A DNA stretch of 64,000 bases, from the NCBI RefSeq assembly GCF_025766255.1, contig NW_026516726.1:213948-277947 (forward strand), read 5' to 3'. The notes under the pieces were generated by a model. The model did no database searches. It was not told the origin of the DNA and worked only from the letters and a program-made list of their open reading frames with translations. The DNA is from Zychaea mexicana. Taxonomy: Eukaryota > Mucoromycota > Mucoromycetes > Mucorales > Lichtheimiaceae. How positions within the stretch are numbered: the first letter of the stretch is position 1; every line of letters starts with the position of its first letter. Shown piece by piece: positions 1 through 12,132 of this stretch. Made by a program: the position numbers and the translations under genes.

Positions 1-261
1 GCACTGTATATGCGTCGGCAGCTCCATCCTTTTTTCTTTCTATTTGTTGCTTCCCCTACAAGATCGAAACAAACATAGCGTTAGAAAATCAGTCAACTAG
101 ATCTTAAATGCCGTTCAGATAATTCAGAGAATAACTTACCATTTATAATGTATGTTGAAGGTATGTGATAATGCAATGCATAAGTGATTGATGTCAAAGA
201 GATCTCCTTGGTTCATGGTTGCTGCTCCTTCAATTTCCCAGTTATATGGTATAAATTAGTT

Positions 262-821
262 TTATACTTTGCTCGTTGGTTTTTTAGTGTGTTCCTCTTG
301 CTCCGATTGATCCAAATGTTCAACCCAAGCCAACGATGGGATCCGTGGTTGCGTTTTCGGTGAGTGACACCACGAGATCACCGACCCAGACGATATAAAC
401 TCGTTGCCTTCACCAGAATAGCACATGCATGCTACACCGGGCCTGTGGGCCACCATACGCCCACCCATGGCCTGCAAGGCCATCATCGGCGCCCCAGCAG
501 ATGATACTCCAACGCACATGGCAAAGTGTTGCGATGGTAAAACATCGGCACTGACATCCATGCTGCATGCATTCCAGCGCATGTCCTGTGTGGTAAGTGC
601 ATGAGAGTGGAGAAATTGGCGGTGTCATTTGTGCTGTGTCGTACAGGAAAACGTGAGGAGTGCGAGGAGAACAATGCGACTTGGATCCTCCCTCCCTCAG
701 TGGAAGGCAGAATCTGGCGTGGTGAATGGACTTGAAATGCAACAGCATTGCAATGAAGATCGTCGGGAAACAGAAGCACCAACAGAGACGCCAACCTCGA
801 GAACCGGATACATCTATGCAT
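262..821. other. possible small spliced gene, strand undecided
   Basis: This GC-richer island is open on both strands. On the minus strand an ATG at 821 (hydrophobic N-terminus) can be spliced from 645 (GTACGA donor) to 585 (ACAG acceptor) and read to a stop at 262, giving about 166 aa. On the plus strand a stronger intron (GTAAGT donor at about 592, TACAG acceptor at about 644) joins an open frame that ends at a TGA near 823. Neither product resembles a known family. The two readings exclude each other, so I only flag that something here may be, or once was, coding. Confidence 0.15.
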
Positions 822-924
822 GACTAGAATGGCTTGAACAACATTCTAGTCAGAAACCCCATCCCTTATAACGATCTCTTTTTCCAAGTTGCAGCTAGGA
901 AAAAACAGTCGTTATAAGGGATGC
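821..924. repeat. two consecutive perfect inverted repeats
   Basis: A 10-bp arm at 821-830 (TGACTAGAAT) pairs with 843-852. Directly after it a 15-bp arm at 860-874 (CATCCCTTATAACGA) pairs perfectly with 910-924, with 35 bp between. Both could form hairpins in RNA or DNA. The second arm contains TTATAA, so a tiny terminal-inverted-repeat element or its relic is possible. There is no coding capacity. Confidence 0.7.
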
Positions 925-2556
925 ATCAAGAGCATTTATCGTTAGTGATTTCTGAATGTTACACTGATAATAGCACAGACCCACGCGTTTTCTCTTTATA
1001 CGTCACTGAATAAAAAAGCCTGTACATACCATCATTGTCGTCAAAGAACTGCCTTGCATATCTCTGCTGTGATTCTGATTCTGAGTGGCAGTCGGAACAA
1101 TGTTTGCAGAAGCCTCACTACACTTTGTGTTCTTACGCGCGTTTTAAAGGTGCGGACGCGTGTGACTTCCAGGAGATTGGCAGACTTTCGCCGTTTATGT
1201 CCAAGCGTTTTAGTACTCTGGCGGTGCATTTGTATCGTCTTAAAGACGACCGACCAAGAAGAACAGTGATCGCACTCTTCAGTCTTATCTTCGTATAAAT
1301 GACGTTGTGTGCTTGTACAGATCATGCAACTGTCTGTAAGGTTGACCTGCTGCCCACGTATCGACGCAAACTTAATCAATGAACGGATACCTTGTGGAGA
1401 GAAAACTTCAAATCGGCGTAAAGAAGGAAAAATACTCTGTGAGTTAGAATCCAATTTATTGTTACATGACTGCCATCTGCGATATCGGTATATTATGTAC
1501 TAATAGTGTATACTGTTATTTTTTGTGTAGGAGGAAGCGATATACATTTGGTTGTTAGAATCGACCCTTTTCGTCTTAAGCCATCTCGTTGATCTGGTGC
1601 AACAAGCGCCCAGACATATATTTGTTTTTAGCGGGTGCGTGGTCACGCTATGTACCTGTTGGTAGGCTCATTGTCTGGTTTTATAAGCTGAAATTATCCG
1701 AGTGGGACGTATCAATGACGATAATGTTATAGCCGGTCGTCATGTCAACTATCATATCCGCTCGTGCTGGGAGTTTAGCTTAACATCTTATTATTGATGC
1801 CTTAGGCTATGTAATAATGTAGTTGGACAAACTTCGAAACAATCACTCGGATACGGTCGACTCATTATTCTATTGAGTCGATAGGATATAAACCTCGTTT
1901 AAGAAAGAGAGATGTTTTGTTTACTTTCCATAACAACGACAATGTATGCGTCGTTCGTTTGAGAAGCGTAATGTCGACCACAATCTGTGTTTTTGATTTT
2001 ACACTATTATGTACGAATGCTCATCGTATGTGTTCTTCTGCATAAAGTAAGAATAGCTACGCTTTTAGTTAAAGTGTAAAAATGGTATACTGTAAAGAAA
2101 AAGTTATTTCTTGCATAATGTAAGTCAACGAAAACCTCAAGTGTGCTTGCTACTTTATCATGGTATCATATGTAGTATTTCGTTGAAACAAACGGTTAAT
2201 GTAATCCACAGCTCCGCAGGCGATGAGAAAATATTGTTGGCACGTTTCAAGAAGAAAATACAAAAGAAAACAATAAGCAAGCTAATGTAGATACTTGTGG
2301 GACCCATTTTCCAATGCATTCATAGTACTATCATACCCTCATCAATTTGAAGCCGTATGGGGATTCTTCCTGAGTATACATAGCCACCCCAATTCTATTT
2401 AACCTGGAAACGGCGGGTCGGAAGTTCTCTGATGCTATACAGTATACGAACAGCGGTTACGTATAGAAGTACGGCGTCCGGCAACAGCAGAGCTATAAAT
2501 ACGGCTTGTTGACGATGTTCCAGTTTCTTTTGGGAGCACTTCGTTTTCATTCACCT

Positions 2557-2579
2557 CCAGGACTTACCAGTAGTCCTGG
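2557..2579. repeat. 8-bp stem hairpin
   Basis: CCAGGACT at 2557-2564 pairs with AGTCCTGG at 2572-2579 around a 7-nt loop. It lies about 60 bp downstream of a TATA-like string (TATAAATA near 2493). No gene follows, so its role is unknown. Confidence 0.4.
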
Positions 2580-3016
2580 CCTGTAAGTTTTTTATTAGTT
2601 AACAATAAAAAGAAGTTAATTGATACCTAGAAAGCTACGGGGTAACCAAATAAGTGCTGGAGGGGAGGCAATACGTTTCGTTGATACATTTATGCACTTT
2701 TTCACGATCGCCTATCATCAATAAACTGATCGTTGAATAAAAGGGCGAGCGGTTCCCTTATTTGAAAAGCTAGCAGATAGATGACTGAGTGGGCCCACTC
2801 ATATCTATCAATGATATTTTTAATAACACGATCCCAGCGTTTGTTCATTATATAATTGTATATAGTACACATTTGGCTTACTCTCAGACTGATATTGTAT
2901 CTTCTTTCCATCAAAAACCGTGACAAGATCGTAAAACACATTTTCGCTTCGAGGTACATTAGGAAAAGATATATAATAATGGAAATATATACTGAAAGGT
3001 AACAAGTACACAATTT

Positions 3017-4052
3017 CTAAACTTTCGTTTTGCTGATAATAGATACGCCGTCGAACAGCGGCAATACGACTACTTGTACCCGTGAATCTTGCAAAACATG
3101 CTTGTTGAAATCATGAGCATATTTTGCTATTTTCCGAACATTTTTTGATGCCTCAACAGGGTTATCATCTTCATATCCGGCAATGCGATGTACTTGTCCA
3201 AAAAATAAAACTGATGAAAAAGTAAGGGAGAGGTTATTCTATAATTTCAGGTTTGTGTTTTCTGTTTTCTGCTACCAACCATTGTCTGCAATAATTAATC
3301 CTCGATCCGACAAGAGATCATTGTCAATAATGAAATCGTAATATGGGATATATCCCTTCTTATCGGCATCTAATATTAAATGACATTCTCCATTTTAGCA
3401 AAACGTCGCAAGAGAGCAAAGCGATTGTAGTACTTATCAGCAATCAGAGTATTACCTATAAAAACCATATCATATTGTGGCCGTGGTTCTTCTTTTGCTA
3501 TAGCAATTAAGCTGGAAAGTTGTGCGGTGGAGAGATCCATGAGAATCATGTACACAGGTCTATAGACATTCAATTTGGATACCTTTCCATTGCTTTCCCC
3601 AGGCGCATATCGACACGGTCTTCTAAATTTAACTGGTGGATATATCGCTTTGCAACTTCTTGAGGCTTTGGATCCCTTTCGAGAGTGACTAACTTATCGC
3701 TAGGCTTTAACGCGGATGCCATGGCCAGAGTAGAAGAGCCGGTAAACGTGCCGATTTCCAAGATACGCTGCGCACCGAAAAGCTTCACCAACTGATGCAA
3801 CAGACTACCTTGCGTCTCTGGCACCATCATATGAGCATTACCAAACTGGCTTAGTGTTTCTTGCGCCAAATCATTCAATGCAGCCTTAACAGTGGGTGGG
3901 AGCGACGTGCTCATATCCGCAGTGTATTTCTCCTCGTGAAGACGCAAACGGTTGTCACTGTTGCTTACTGAATTCTCGAGTAAATTGGTGGAATGAAATC
4001 GTTTGAGGATTAACGGTTTAGAAATTCTCGGTGACCGTAGTAATTTGTCCAT
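3017..4052 (-). CDS. class I SAM-dependent O-methyltransferase (CCoAOMT-like)
   Basis: This enzyme probably transfers a methyl group from S-adenosylmethionine to a hydroxyl of a small catechol-like substrate; the substrate cannot be told from sequence. The joins 3583..4052, 3456..3511, 3280..3369 and 3017..3210 give 269 aa with introns of 71, 86 and 69 nt, all GT-AG. The family signature is continuous only after splicing: LEIGTFTGSS (SAM loop, about residues 98-107), then MVFIDADKKGY with the metal/substrate Asp pair, then IIADNVLFFGQVH. The length fits methyltransferase family 3. The first about 24 residues are basic and free of acidic residues, so a mitochondrial presequence is possible; Met47 is an alternative start. 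It is divergent from the next gene, with only 163 bp between start codons. Confidence 0.9.
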
Positions 4053-4215
4053 CTTTATATATAGGAATTGTTGGCATCAACTCTTTTTGACATGACAAGC
4101 TCGTTGCTTGTAGGCGGCCGACAGGAAAAAATACTATAAAAAGCCACTCCGCACCAGCTTTCCAAGATAACTGTTAACTATATACCCTTAATTGCCCCTC
4201 ACAAGAATATAAAAG
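4053..4215. promoter_or_regulatory. 163-bp divergent promoter
   Basis: Start codons of the O-methyltransferase (-) and the coiled-coil gene (+) face away from each other across 163 bp, so core promoters must be shared or overlapping. TATA-like strings lie near 4063-4070 and 4130-4140, and AATATAAAAG sits just before the plus-strand ATG. No known factor site was recognised. Confidence 0.5.
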
Positions 4216-4711
4216 ATGGAAGACAAGGTCTACCAAGAATCGAACAGTGCACTGGACACTTTAAGTAGTGTTTGGGAAGCAACACTTGATTTATTACGCG
4301 TTATCACAGAAGCATCAAGCAATTCGATGCGATCAGAACCCAACTTGATGCAACTACAAAAACACCGCAAGAGTTTAGACGCGCTATTGGACCAACTCAA
4401 GACGCAATCAACCTGGCTACAAGAGAACAAAGACAAAGCAAATCGAACAGAAGCAGTGGAGTCGAATCCGGGACTTGACCAAGCATTACAGGAACAACGC
4501 GAACTACGCCAGGTAAACAGCTTGCTTAAGTATAGCATGCGTTTTCATCAATCGGATTACTGAATATCCGACTGTTGATTTTCATTATTAGGAATCGATT
4601 CAACTCTCAGATCAGCTCAAACAATTGTTAAGTCAATCATATGCGCTTCAGTTTCAAATGGATATGCTTCTTGCTTCCTGTCACGATCATCCTCTTGTAA
4701 ATAATCATTAA
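4216..4711 (+). CDS. small coiled-coil protein, function unknown
   Basis: Two exons (4216..4512 and 4592..4711) with a GTAAAC...TTAG intron of 79 nt give 138 aa. The product is almost wholly helical and polar, Gln/Leu/Glu-rich, with heptad-like spacing from about residue 45 to 125. It has no signal peptide and no membrane segment. Size and composition recall small structural subunits such as Mediator or kinetochore components, but I see no diagnostic motif and do not assign it. It is tail-to-tail with MCD4, whose stop codon lies 44 bp beyond this one, so the 3' UTRs probably overlap. Confidence 0.7.
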
Positions 4712-4755
4712 TCAATACAGTTTTAATACTATATGTAAATGTATTGTGTAAATGT

Positions 4756-7700
4756 CTATGTTTGTTTTTCCTTGATCAAACGGGGTACGATGAGATGGCC
4801 AACCAACAGCCGAGAAAGCAGGAATAAGATAATAGAGAAAATAATAAACAGCTCAGCAATACAAAAGTGGCTGATGCTCGTACCAATCTCCAGCCAGCTT
4901 CCGTAATCCGATACAAAGTAGAAAAAGTTGATGGTCTGGACATCTGTCACGGTCATCACCGCTAAGAACAGGCTGAACGGCTGTAGGTCAAGGCTTGTGC
5001 TCAACACACCAAGAACCGCTGATACAACAAAGAATGGTACCAGAATTTTGACAATCAAAAGCGCGCCCATCAGAAAGGGGTTAAATATCGTCACGAAGCG
5101 ATACACGCTCTCTAACGAGAAACTGCTCAAGGACGCCACATTACCCGTGCCAAAGAAAGCAACGTTGATAAAGAACAGAAAATAAAGAGATGCTCGTACG
5201 TCGCCCACCATCAACGAGCGTATGATAGATACGCGACTTCCACGGTATATCTCGCGTTCCACTTCTAACCAAAGTAGGACCGTAGTGCAGAAGCAAACAT
5301 AAAACAGCATTTCGTAAGAGATACTGAGCAGGATGATCAAAGGCCCAAATGCCAAGCAGATAGTCAGTAATCTCGCCAGATAGTCGTCGTCAGGGTTTCC
5401 ACGGTAAACAAATGGCAAGAGTGTCGAAAAACCTACAGAATATAAACCATGAGCACAATGCTAACTCAAACATACATTATATTCCCTTACCAACTATAGC
5501 CCAGCTCAATATTTGATTAACAAATGGTAGACCGTTCTTTTGTTGTATGCTTTGCGACGTGGAGTATACCAGAGCAATGCTGAGCAACATGGCTAGAAGC
5601 TAAAGTGATAATTATTAATGTACGTCATGAAGATACAAATCAACAAATATTTTACCTGAACTATCATCAGCACATTAAGGCGACGGCTGATCCGAGATCC
5701 GGATAAGAGGGACCACATGACAGCTGCGCCTATAAATACACCTGCTATGCCGCCCAACACACTGCTCAGCATTAATACCCTTTTGAGATACACTTTGCGC
5801 TCGTAGTGTCTAAACTTACACAAGATTGATATCCTCTCCTTTTTCGACGGGCAGCAGAGTAAAAACGCTTGTGCAAAGACAAGCGCCTATCCAGGAGACC
5901 AATAATGCACGATGCTCATTACGCACGCGTTTCGAGGAGACTATTGGCCATGCCGACAAAAGAAGAAAACAGGCAGAAAGCACTTCGCGTCTGAAGAAAC
6001 TATAAACCTTTTTTTTCGTTTGATTAATATACGTGCGGCTAAAGAATTAACAACATCAGTACCCTTCTCTTTTTCTCCTTACCAATGCTTCCATTATCAA
6101 GATAAATGCAGTAACTCCCAGAATGAACACAGCCCAACCATTGCGCGACACCAGCTGCAGACCGGCAACAAGAGTATTCCGATGGCGAAGAATTTGGTTC
6201 CAGAAGTATACAGGGAAAAGGCTGTACGCGTAGTACATGGGCGGCATATTCTGGATCCAGATCATACTGGTCAATCCACCAAATACAGACACTGAGAGCG
6301 CATCAATCTGTCAAGCATAAAAGGCGTTAGTATATGCAGCACAGCAGAACTAAGAGATACTAAAGAAAAGAGGAGTGACGACAATGCTTACCAACCAGAC
6401 GCCTGATTTGGACAAAGGTTTCTCGGCTGGACGTGCTAACACATAAAACTTGATCACAAAGACGAGGCAATACACGCACCATCCCACATAACCTGCAGTT
6501 ATGATTCCGCGTAAAAAGAGCCAGTCGTACGTTTGGAAATATCGCAAGCCATGCAGGGAAAGCTGGATAAGTTCTTGAGACAAGATTTCCGCTCTGGTAT
6601 ATTCTCCAGCTTTAATACGATTGCGGATATCTTGAACAAATGTATCCGGGCTGTTTAATCCAGAAAGAGGTGGGAAAGGCCGGAAAAACAACTCGTCACG
6701 CTCTTTTTCATCTGTACCAGGCCCAGAGATAGATGACAGAAAGAGTGTATACTAGCATTAAGTAGTCGTGCTTATCAAGATGTTAAAGGCATATTGTTCT
6801 TGCTTACCATGCTTGACTTGGTACTGAGCCAGAATTTCTCGTGCATTTGCAAAAACAGCTTCCGCTCGGAATCTCTCGTCCTCTTTCAAATAGCTAACCG
6901 GCAGTTCTCCAACATTGTTTACAGGAAGATCCGTTCCAATGAGCGTGGACATAAGCGGTGCAATATCAGCCTGAAGCACATCATCGCGCTGCCACTCACT
7001 CAAGTCCGATCCGGCCGAGAAGTCGTCATGGCCCAACCCCGTTTTTCTCGGTCCTCTAATACCGGCGCCCCAAGCAACCAACGGTGTGCGTGTGCAATCT
7101 GGGTGTCCGTCACCATGACCACCCCTGTTGTTCATACCGTGATCCGCTGTAAAAATATAGCTCGTCCGGCCATCATATCCATAAAAGTCTTCCATGATCC
7201 GAGTCATCTCAGCAATGCCCTTGTCGACCAGTTCGATGTTGTTGTGATATTCTTCTGAATGTGGTCGGAAGCCATGCCCGTTCGTGTCCAAGCCGAGCAA
7301 ATGCAGGAAAAAAACGATTTTATCTTGTCGTAGCTTTCTGTTGAGCTCCGGATCATCTTTAGCGCGTGCAAACAGATCCTTGACATGGTCAAAGACCCAC
7401 GTATCCAGATGGGAAGCCTCTAATTCCACGTGTAAGAGCGACAGGATGGATGAAACTCTCCCTCTCTCTTCTTTCCATCACCACTACTACGAACGTGACC
7501 CAGATAGCAATACAAACCTCCTGAGAAATCTTCAAATTCGGGTGGATACATAAATGTCTCCACAGATTCAGGATCGGTGGCACCAAGCTGAAACATCGGA
7601 AGGATATCCGGTGAGCCGAACGACCATGTATGACGCGATTGATTAAACACAGAATCAAAATTGACAGGATTCATCGTCCAACCTAATCAGCAACTGGGTG

Positions 7701-8189
7701 TTAAAAAAAAGCACACACACACACACACAGTTCCTATTCCATACCTGTTGTTACAGCGCTGACATCCTCGTAAAAGCCGGCAATAATTGCCACGTGGCCA
7801 GGGCGAGACTCAGTAGGCACACGCGTATGCGACACTCCCCAAGTGCCCTCCTCCTTCATGATCCGACGTAAAAACTTGGCTCGGTCCTGTCCTTGACGTT
7901 CAATAACTTTGTCAGCTCGAAGACCGTCGGCTATATTATAAACACAAGCGCACTTTATATTTCAGCCATGCGGATCTGTGATTGTTGTTGAACTATTTGT
8001 ATGGTATGCTAATAGTAATAACTTGCCAACAAACAGAACGAGTCGATCGGCCGGTGGTGGCAAAGAATTCTTTTGTGGGGTCATGCCATGGACAAGTGGT
8101 GATTTAAAGTAGATGTCGAATATGCTGAATAAGTATATAACATGGAAGATTATGCCAATGAACAGCAGTAATCCCGTTCCTGTAAGCAT
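4756..8189 (-). CDS. MCD4: GPI ethanolamine phosphate transferase 1 (Mcd4/PIG-N)
   Basis: This enzyme adds ethanolamine phosphate to the first mannose of the GPI-anchor precursor in the ER membrane. Ten exons (8027..8189, 7745..7930, 7518..7682, 6808..7419, 6392..6711, 6083..6307, 5820..6007, 5656..5779, 5491..5599, 4756..5432) give 922 aa, close to yeast Mcd4. An N-terminal membrane anchor leads into [15 protein letters not shown]. The lumenal alkaline-phosphatase-like domain shows [11 protein letters not shown] (about 48-58), GLDTNGHG (about 214-221) and TADHGM with GGHGDGH (about 262-275), which carry the metal-binding residues. The C-terminal half is multi-pass membrane. Intron 1 is of GC-AG type and one intron is only 40 nt. 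The exon 6/7 junction (6083/6007) is the least certain. Met at 8189 was chosen because the family begins just before this anchor. Confidence 0.94.
7712..7729. repeat. (CA)9 microsatellite
   Basis: Nine CA dinucleotides lie within the 62-nt intron 2 of MCD4. It is a simple repeat, likely length-polymorphic. Confidence 0.9.
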
Positions 8190-8952
8190 TTTCGCGTTGT
8201 CATCCACTGTCAAGCAAAAGTGTATAGGTACGCTACTGACTTTTGTGTGTCCCTCCTTTTTTGGTTTTTTCCAGCGCAATACTGGTTGGTGTAACCGTTA
8301 ATTTTAGTATCTGTTGATTGTTGATTGGCTCCTGCAACGTGTTTCAACCGCCTTCCGCGCTCACACCAAAATCTCAAACTCAAGCAACGCCTGATAAATG
8401 GTATGAAAGTGAATGTGCCTTTGTCACAATAACATGAACCAGTATTACTGAAAAACAATGTGCAATCTAGTCCGCCATCTTCAATTTCCAATCGTTACTC
8501 TTAGCGATATTACTGTTGATATGTACTTGCACTTATGTGCGTGCCCAAGCACCATCGTTGATCGATCGTAATAAGACTGGGTAAGTCTTCTTTGAGAAAG
8601 TTGGGTTATGGATACATTAATACACATAGATACTGAGACAAACATATTTTTCGTGTAGTCCCTTGGGTTTGTTTTGGAAAGCGGCTCGGATAGGGGAACG
8701 GTTAAGCCCATATGTATCATTAGCCTGTATCATTATGGGAATCAGCATTCTTACGCCATGAAGACTTTTTCTTCTCACAATGCAATAAAAAGCAAAGGAA
8801 AGCTGCCAAAAGTGACAAAAGCATTTTATGATGGATTATAGCAAGTAAGAAGAGTAACAAGAAAATAATAAGAGGAAGGAGTAAGATGTACAAGATAACT
8901 CTAAGTATAAATTATATACAAAAGAAAAGAAGAGAAAGAGAGAAAAGAATAC
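8190..8952. other. intergenic, MCD4 upstream / transcription-factor downstream
   Basis: This 763-bp spacer has no conserved coding signal. It must hold the MCD4 promoter at its left end and the 3' UTR of the zinc-cluster gene at its right end. The right end (8820-8950) is A/G-rich. Confidence 0.6.
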
Positions 8953-11900
8953 TTATTGTGGGGGAGGAGGGGTTGATCTCGTATCTTGATTAGAGCCAGC
9001 GACAATAACATGGCCCTGGTGAGTAAGGATGACAGGCCGTACAAATGGGTTCGCACGGGACTCGACACCAGGAAAGTGTTGACGAATAACGTCTGTATGA
9101 TGCTGGTGTGCCGATGCATAAACGCCCAAACCGATATTCATGTACGTCGATTGGTATGGCGTAGAGTGTGAATGAGATGTGGAGGACGCAACGGACGGAG
9201 GAGATGTCGGTGGTTCACGCTCTTGCTGCTGCGGTTCGCGTGATACTCGTGTCGAGTTCGACTGTTCATCTTGTTGCGACCACATGGAATATACCAATGG
9301 ATCATTTTCAGCTGCTACGGTTGCTGCTGCTGCCGCGGCTGCCGCCGCATTGTTCCATGATGTATGTTTGTTGCCTATTACGCCAGTGGTATCATCCTGA
9401 CCATCATTCTTGCCGAAACGCATCTGCGCGACTAGTTCGTCAATGTCTGTGGTAGTAGCAGTGTCGTTGTTCATTTTCATCGGATCCTTATGATGTTCAT
9501 CCATGAAGCTAGCAAACACTGATTTCTCTTTGCTGTTGCTGGCGTTATTGTTATTCCCATTATTGTTGCTACTGTTGTTGTACAGTATCGAATCCACGCT
9601 CGCATCAGTTGTTTTAGACCAATTCTCGTCAACAGATAGAAGGTTTAACGGATATGGTACCCTGTGCTGCTGTTGTTGACTATGTTGATTCAAACCCTGT
9701 TGCTGTGGCTGCGGCTGTGGCTGAGCTTGTTGGTGTGCATTTTGGTTTTGCGAGCGCCAGGTGGCTGTATTGGGATCGAACATCATGTTTGTTGATAGCT
9801 GGTTAGTAAGATTTCCGACATTCTGTGCGTTGTGACCATGATGGGATGAAGGCATAGATAATGTTGCCTTGCTTTGTCTTGCCACAGCTAGAGATGCTGA
9901 AGCGTTCGCATGTGCTGCAGCTGCCGATAATGTGTGCGCCGAGAAGGCAGCTGTAGCCCGGTTCATGACGAACTGCTGCGATTGTGTTGGGCTTGAAGGA
10001 TGCTCAAATTGATGCTCTTGCTCTTGCTGTTGCTGTTGCTGGCATTGATCCTGCTGCTTTTTGATTTCTGTGTCTGTATCCGCTGCCGCCATTGTGGCTT
10101 TCAGAGTGGTGGTAAATTCAGGTACGCCTGGTATTGTCCGAAGGTGGTACAATGTTCGCAGTGACCGTAACGATCGCTGAAACATGAAACGCGAGTGCCG
10201 TGCAAAGTTTAAATTTTCGCTAGAGCAGTTCAGCAAATGTACCCGTGTAGCTGCCATGAGCGCATTGGATACAAAGGAATACGACAGGATGAAGTTGGTC
10301 TGTTCTGCCAACGAGCACGCAAGCTGGGTGATATTCGTGGCAATAGTGGAGCATCGGTGTAATATCGTTTTACCAGTGATGGCCGAGTAAGGACGTAGGA
10401 CGCCGAGTTCAATGAGGTTGTAAAACAGATGCAAATGAGCAATCATGGCATTCGGAGGTGGCTGTGTCGCAACGGCGTTGGCTTGCGTAGGAAATGGTGT
10501 CCATTGCAAATGCGCTGGCAACGACCGCAGCCACATCAACAATCCACTATCAAAGCTGTATGCAAGCTGTTCTTGTTCGTATGATCGTACTATGGCTCTG
10601 GCTGAATGAACCGAATCTGTCTGGAATGCATGCTCGCATATTTGGAATAGCTTGATTAGCGTAACGAAATACTCCAGTACTTCGTGCTCTCCAATATCGT
10701 CTCCAGGTTGCAGCAACGGCAGGTCGAGATCAATGTCTTTGCTTTGAATTCCCCACGGCCAGCCAGCGCAAACATTTTGCATCTTATCCAGGCAATAGCA
10801 TGACCAAAATATCCGTTTGTGAAGTTCCACATCTTCTCTATTTAGGCGTTGATTCAATATGTATCGCTTATGCAGTCCCAAGTCGAAGCACATACGAAAG
10901 GCAATGCTGCTGTATGCCTGTGAACGACTCTGCGTTGCATTGTATCCATTGTTGCTTAAATCCGTCGGCTGCTCGTAAAGCGAAAGTAAACAGAGCGCGA
11001 CGATGGTGCTTAGACGCGGCAGATCCAAGTGGTCGTCAACAAGTGCGACTGCGTGCGAATAATAGACGTTTGCTTGAGATCGGTCGTCATCCGCAAAAAG
11101 TGCTGCATGCGCGTAGATGGCATATAGCAAGAGGTGCGTGCAAAGAGATCCGCGGCGTTCCAAATGCTCGCAAAGTGTTCGTTTCGGTATAATCGGGAAG
11201 GTAGCGTAACGATATCGGAAAAAAAGTGTGATGAGATGTTGCTGTATCACCATGTTGTTGCCCGAGTTCCCCGTGCGATCTAAAGACGTGCTGTCGACAG
11301 GTGGTACTTTGGCATAGAGTAAATGCTCATCGATGGCCCAGCGTCGCTCACATCCTTCTGCTGGCCAGGAGGCACTTAGCTCGTCTAGTAAGCCTAACGT
11401 CCCCTGATGCTTCTCTCGGTTTCCGTTTGATGCATTCTGACTCATTCCTTTTCGCTGGCGGTGTTCGCGCGGACTATCGAAGGCAGTGCTGTCTGTTACT
11501 GGCTGAACGGTATCCATACTACCGGGTATTGTTTGCGAAGGTGACGATCCCATATATTCATCTTCTTCCATACCCGATGGGCCGTCTTTAGAGAACGAAC
11601 ATGGACGCTGACGAGCTGAAAGAAAAAAAAAGAGTGTCAATATAAGAGTGACGTTCTTGTACCTTTTCTTCTGTCAATTGTTCTCCAATTCGATGCTATA
11701 GCTACCTCTACACTAAATGCAAACAATCATTAGGTTTCACTTCATTGTTGTATACTTTTCTTTTTTTTTGGTATTTCAACTTACTTGCATGCAGGGCTGT
11801 AGTCCATCGCACTACATGACAAAAAAACTTCATCAGCAAACTATATGAACTAGACTCAGTTAAAGTTGGATCGCTCAATCTCTTTTTACCTTGATTTTCT

Positions 11901-12021
11901 TGACACGGCAAGTATAACAAGCTCTATTGACCTTTAATCGTTTCTGTCGAGGCATTTTAAGCGCTTGTGAAGAGTTTTTGGAATCATCCGCGTTGTTTGA
12001 CGACTCATTGTGCGAAGACAT
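8953..12021 (-). CDS. Zn(II)2Cys6 fungal transcription factor with poly-Q/poly-A tail
   Basis: This is a nuclear DNA-binding regulator with unknown targets. Exons 11890..12021, 11785..11811 (27 nt), 11706..11712 (7 nt) and 8953..11615 give 942 aa. The zinc cluster is complete only if the 7-nt exon is used: CYTC, six residues, CDGLQPC, MQC, then RARQRPC, i.e. C-x2-C-x6-C-x5-C-x2-C-x6-C. The basic stretch RQKRLKVNR precedes it. The middle homology (fungal-specific regulatory domain) begins near the motif LITLFFRYRYATFPI and includes LDLPRLSTIVALCLLSLYEQ. The C-terminal third is low complexity: Gln runs, Asn runs, an Ala9 run and a proline end. An in-frame Met at 12132 would add 37 residues; I prefer 12021 because the extension is not typical. 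Confidence 0.9.
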
Positions 12022-12132
12022 CCCTCCCAACTGTGGCAACAGCAGTGACCCTGAAAAAGAACGTCCAAGCCGCGGAAGCGCTCCCACAAAAATACCATAA
12101 AGCTTGTGTCCCGCGGGTGCAAAGCCCGCCAT

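Larger units (their letters stand above)
1..3016. other. intergenic / uncertain left end
   Basis: I see no recognisable conserved gene. Overlapping ORFs occur on both strands at about 262-821 and 1035-1500 but match no family I know. Two small inverted-repeat pairs (821-924) and a short hairpin (2557-2579) are described separately. The stretch 1500-3016 is AT-rich with stops in all frames. Confidence 0.5.

Noticed and set aside
1041..1454. 137-codon minus-strand frame opposite an 87-codon plus-strand frame
   Set aside because: No recognisable domain, and both strands are open at once, which suggests chance in a locally GC-rich patch.
3512..3582. Reading 3376-3573 as a separate ORF of the O-methyltransferase
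   Set aside because: It begins inside intron 1; the 71-nt intron restores GKAMESLIAIAKEE, the expected family sequence.
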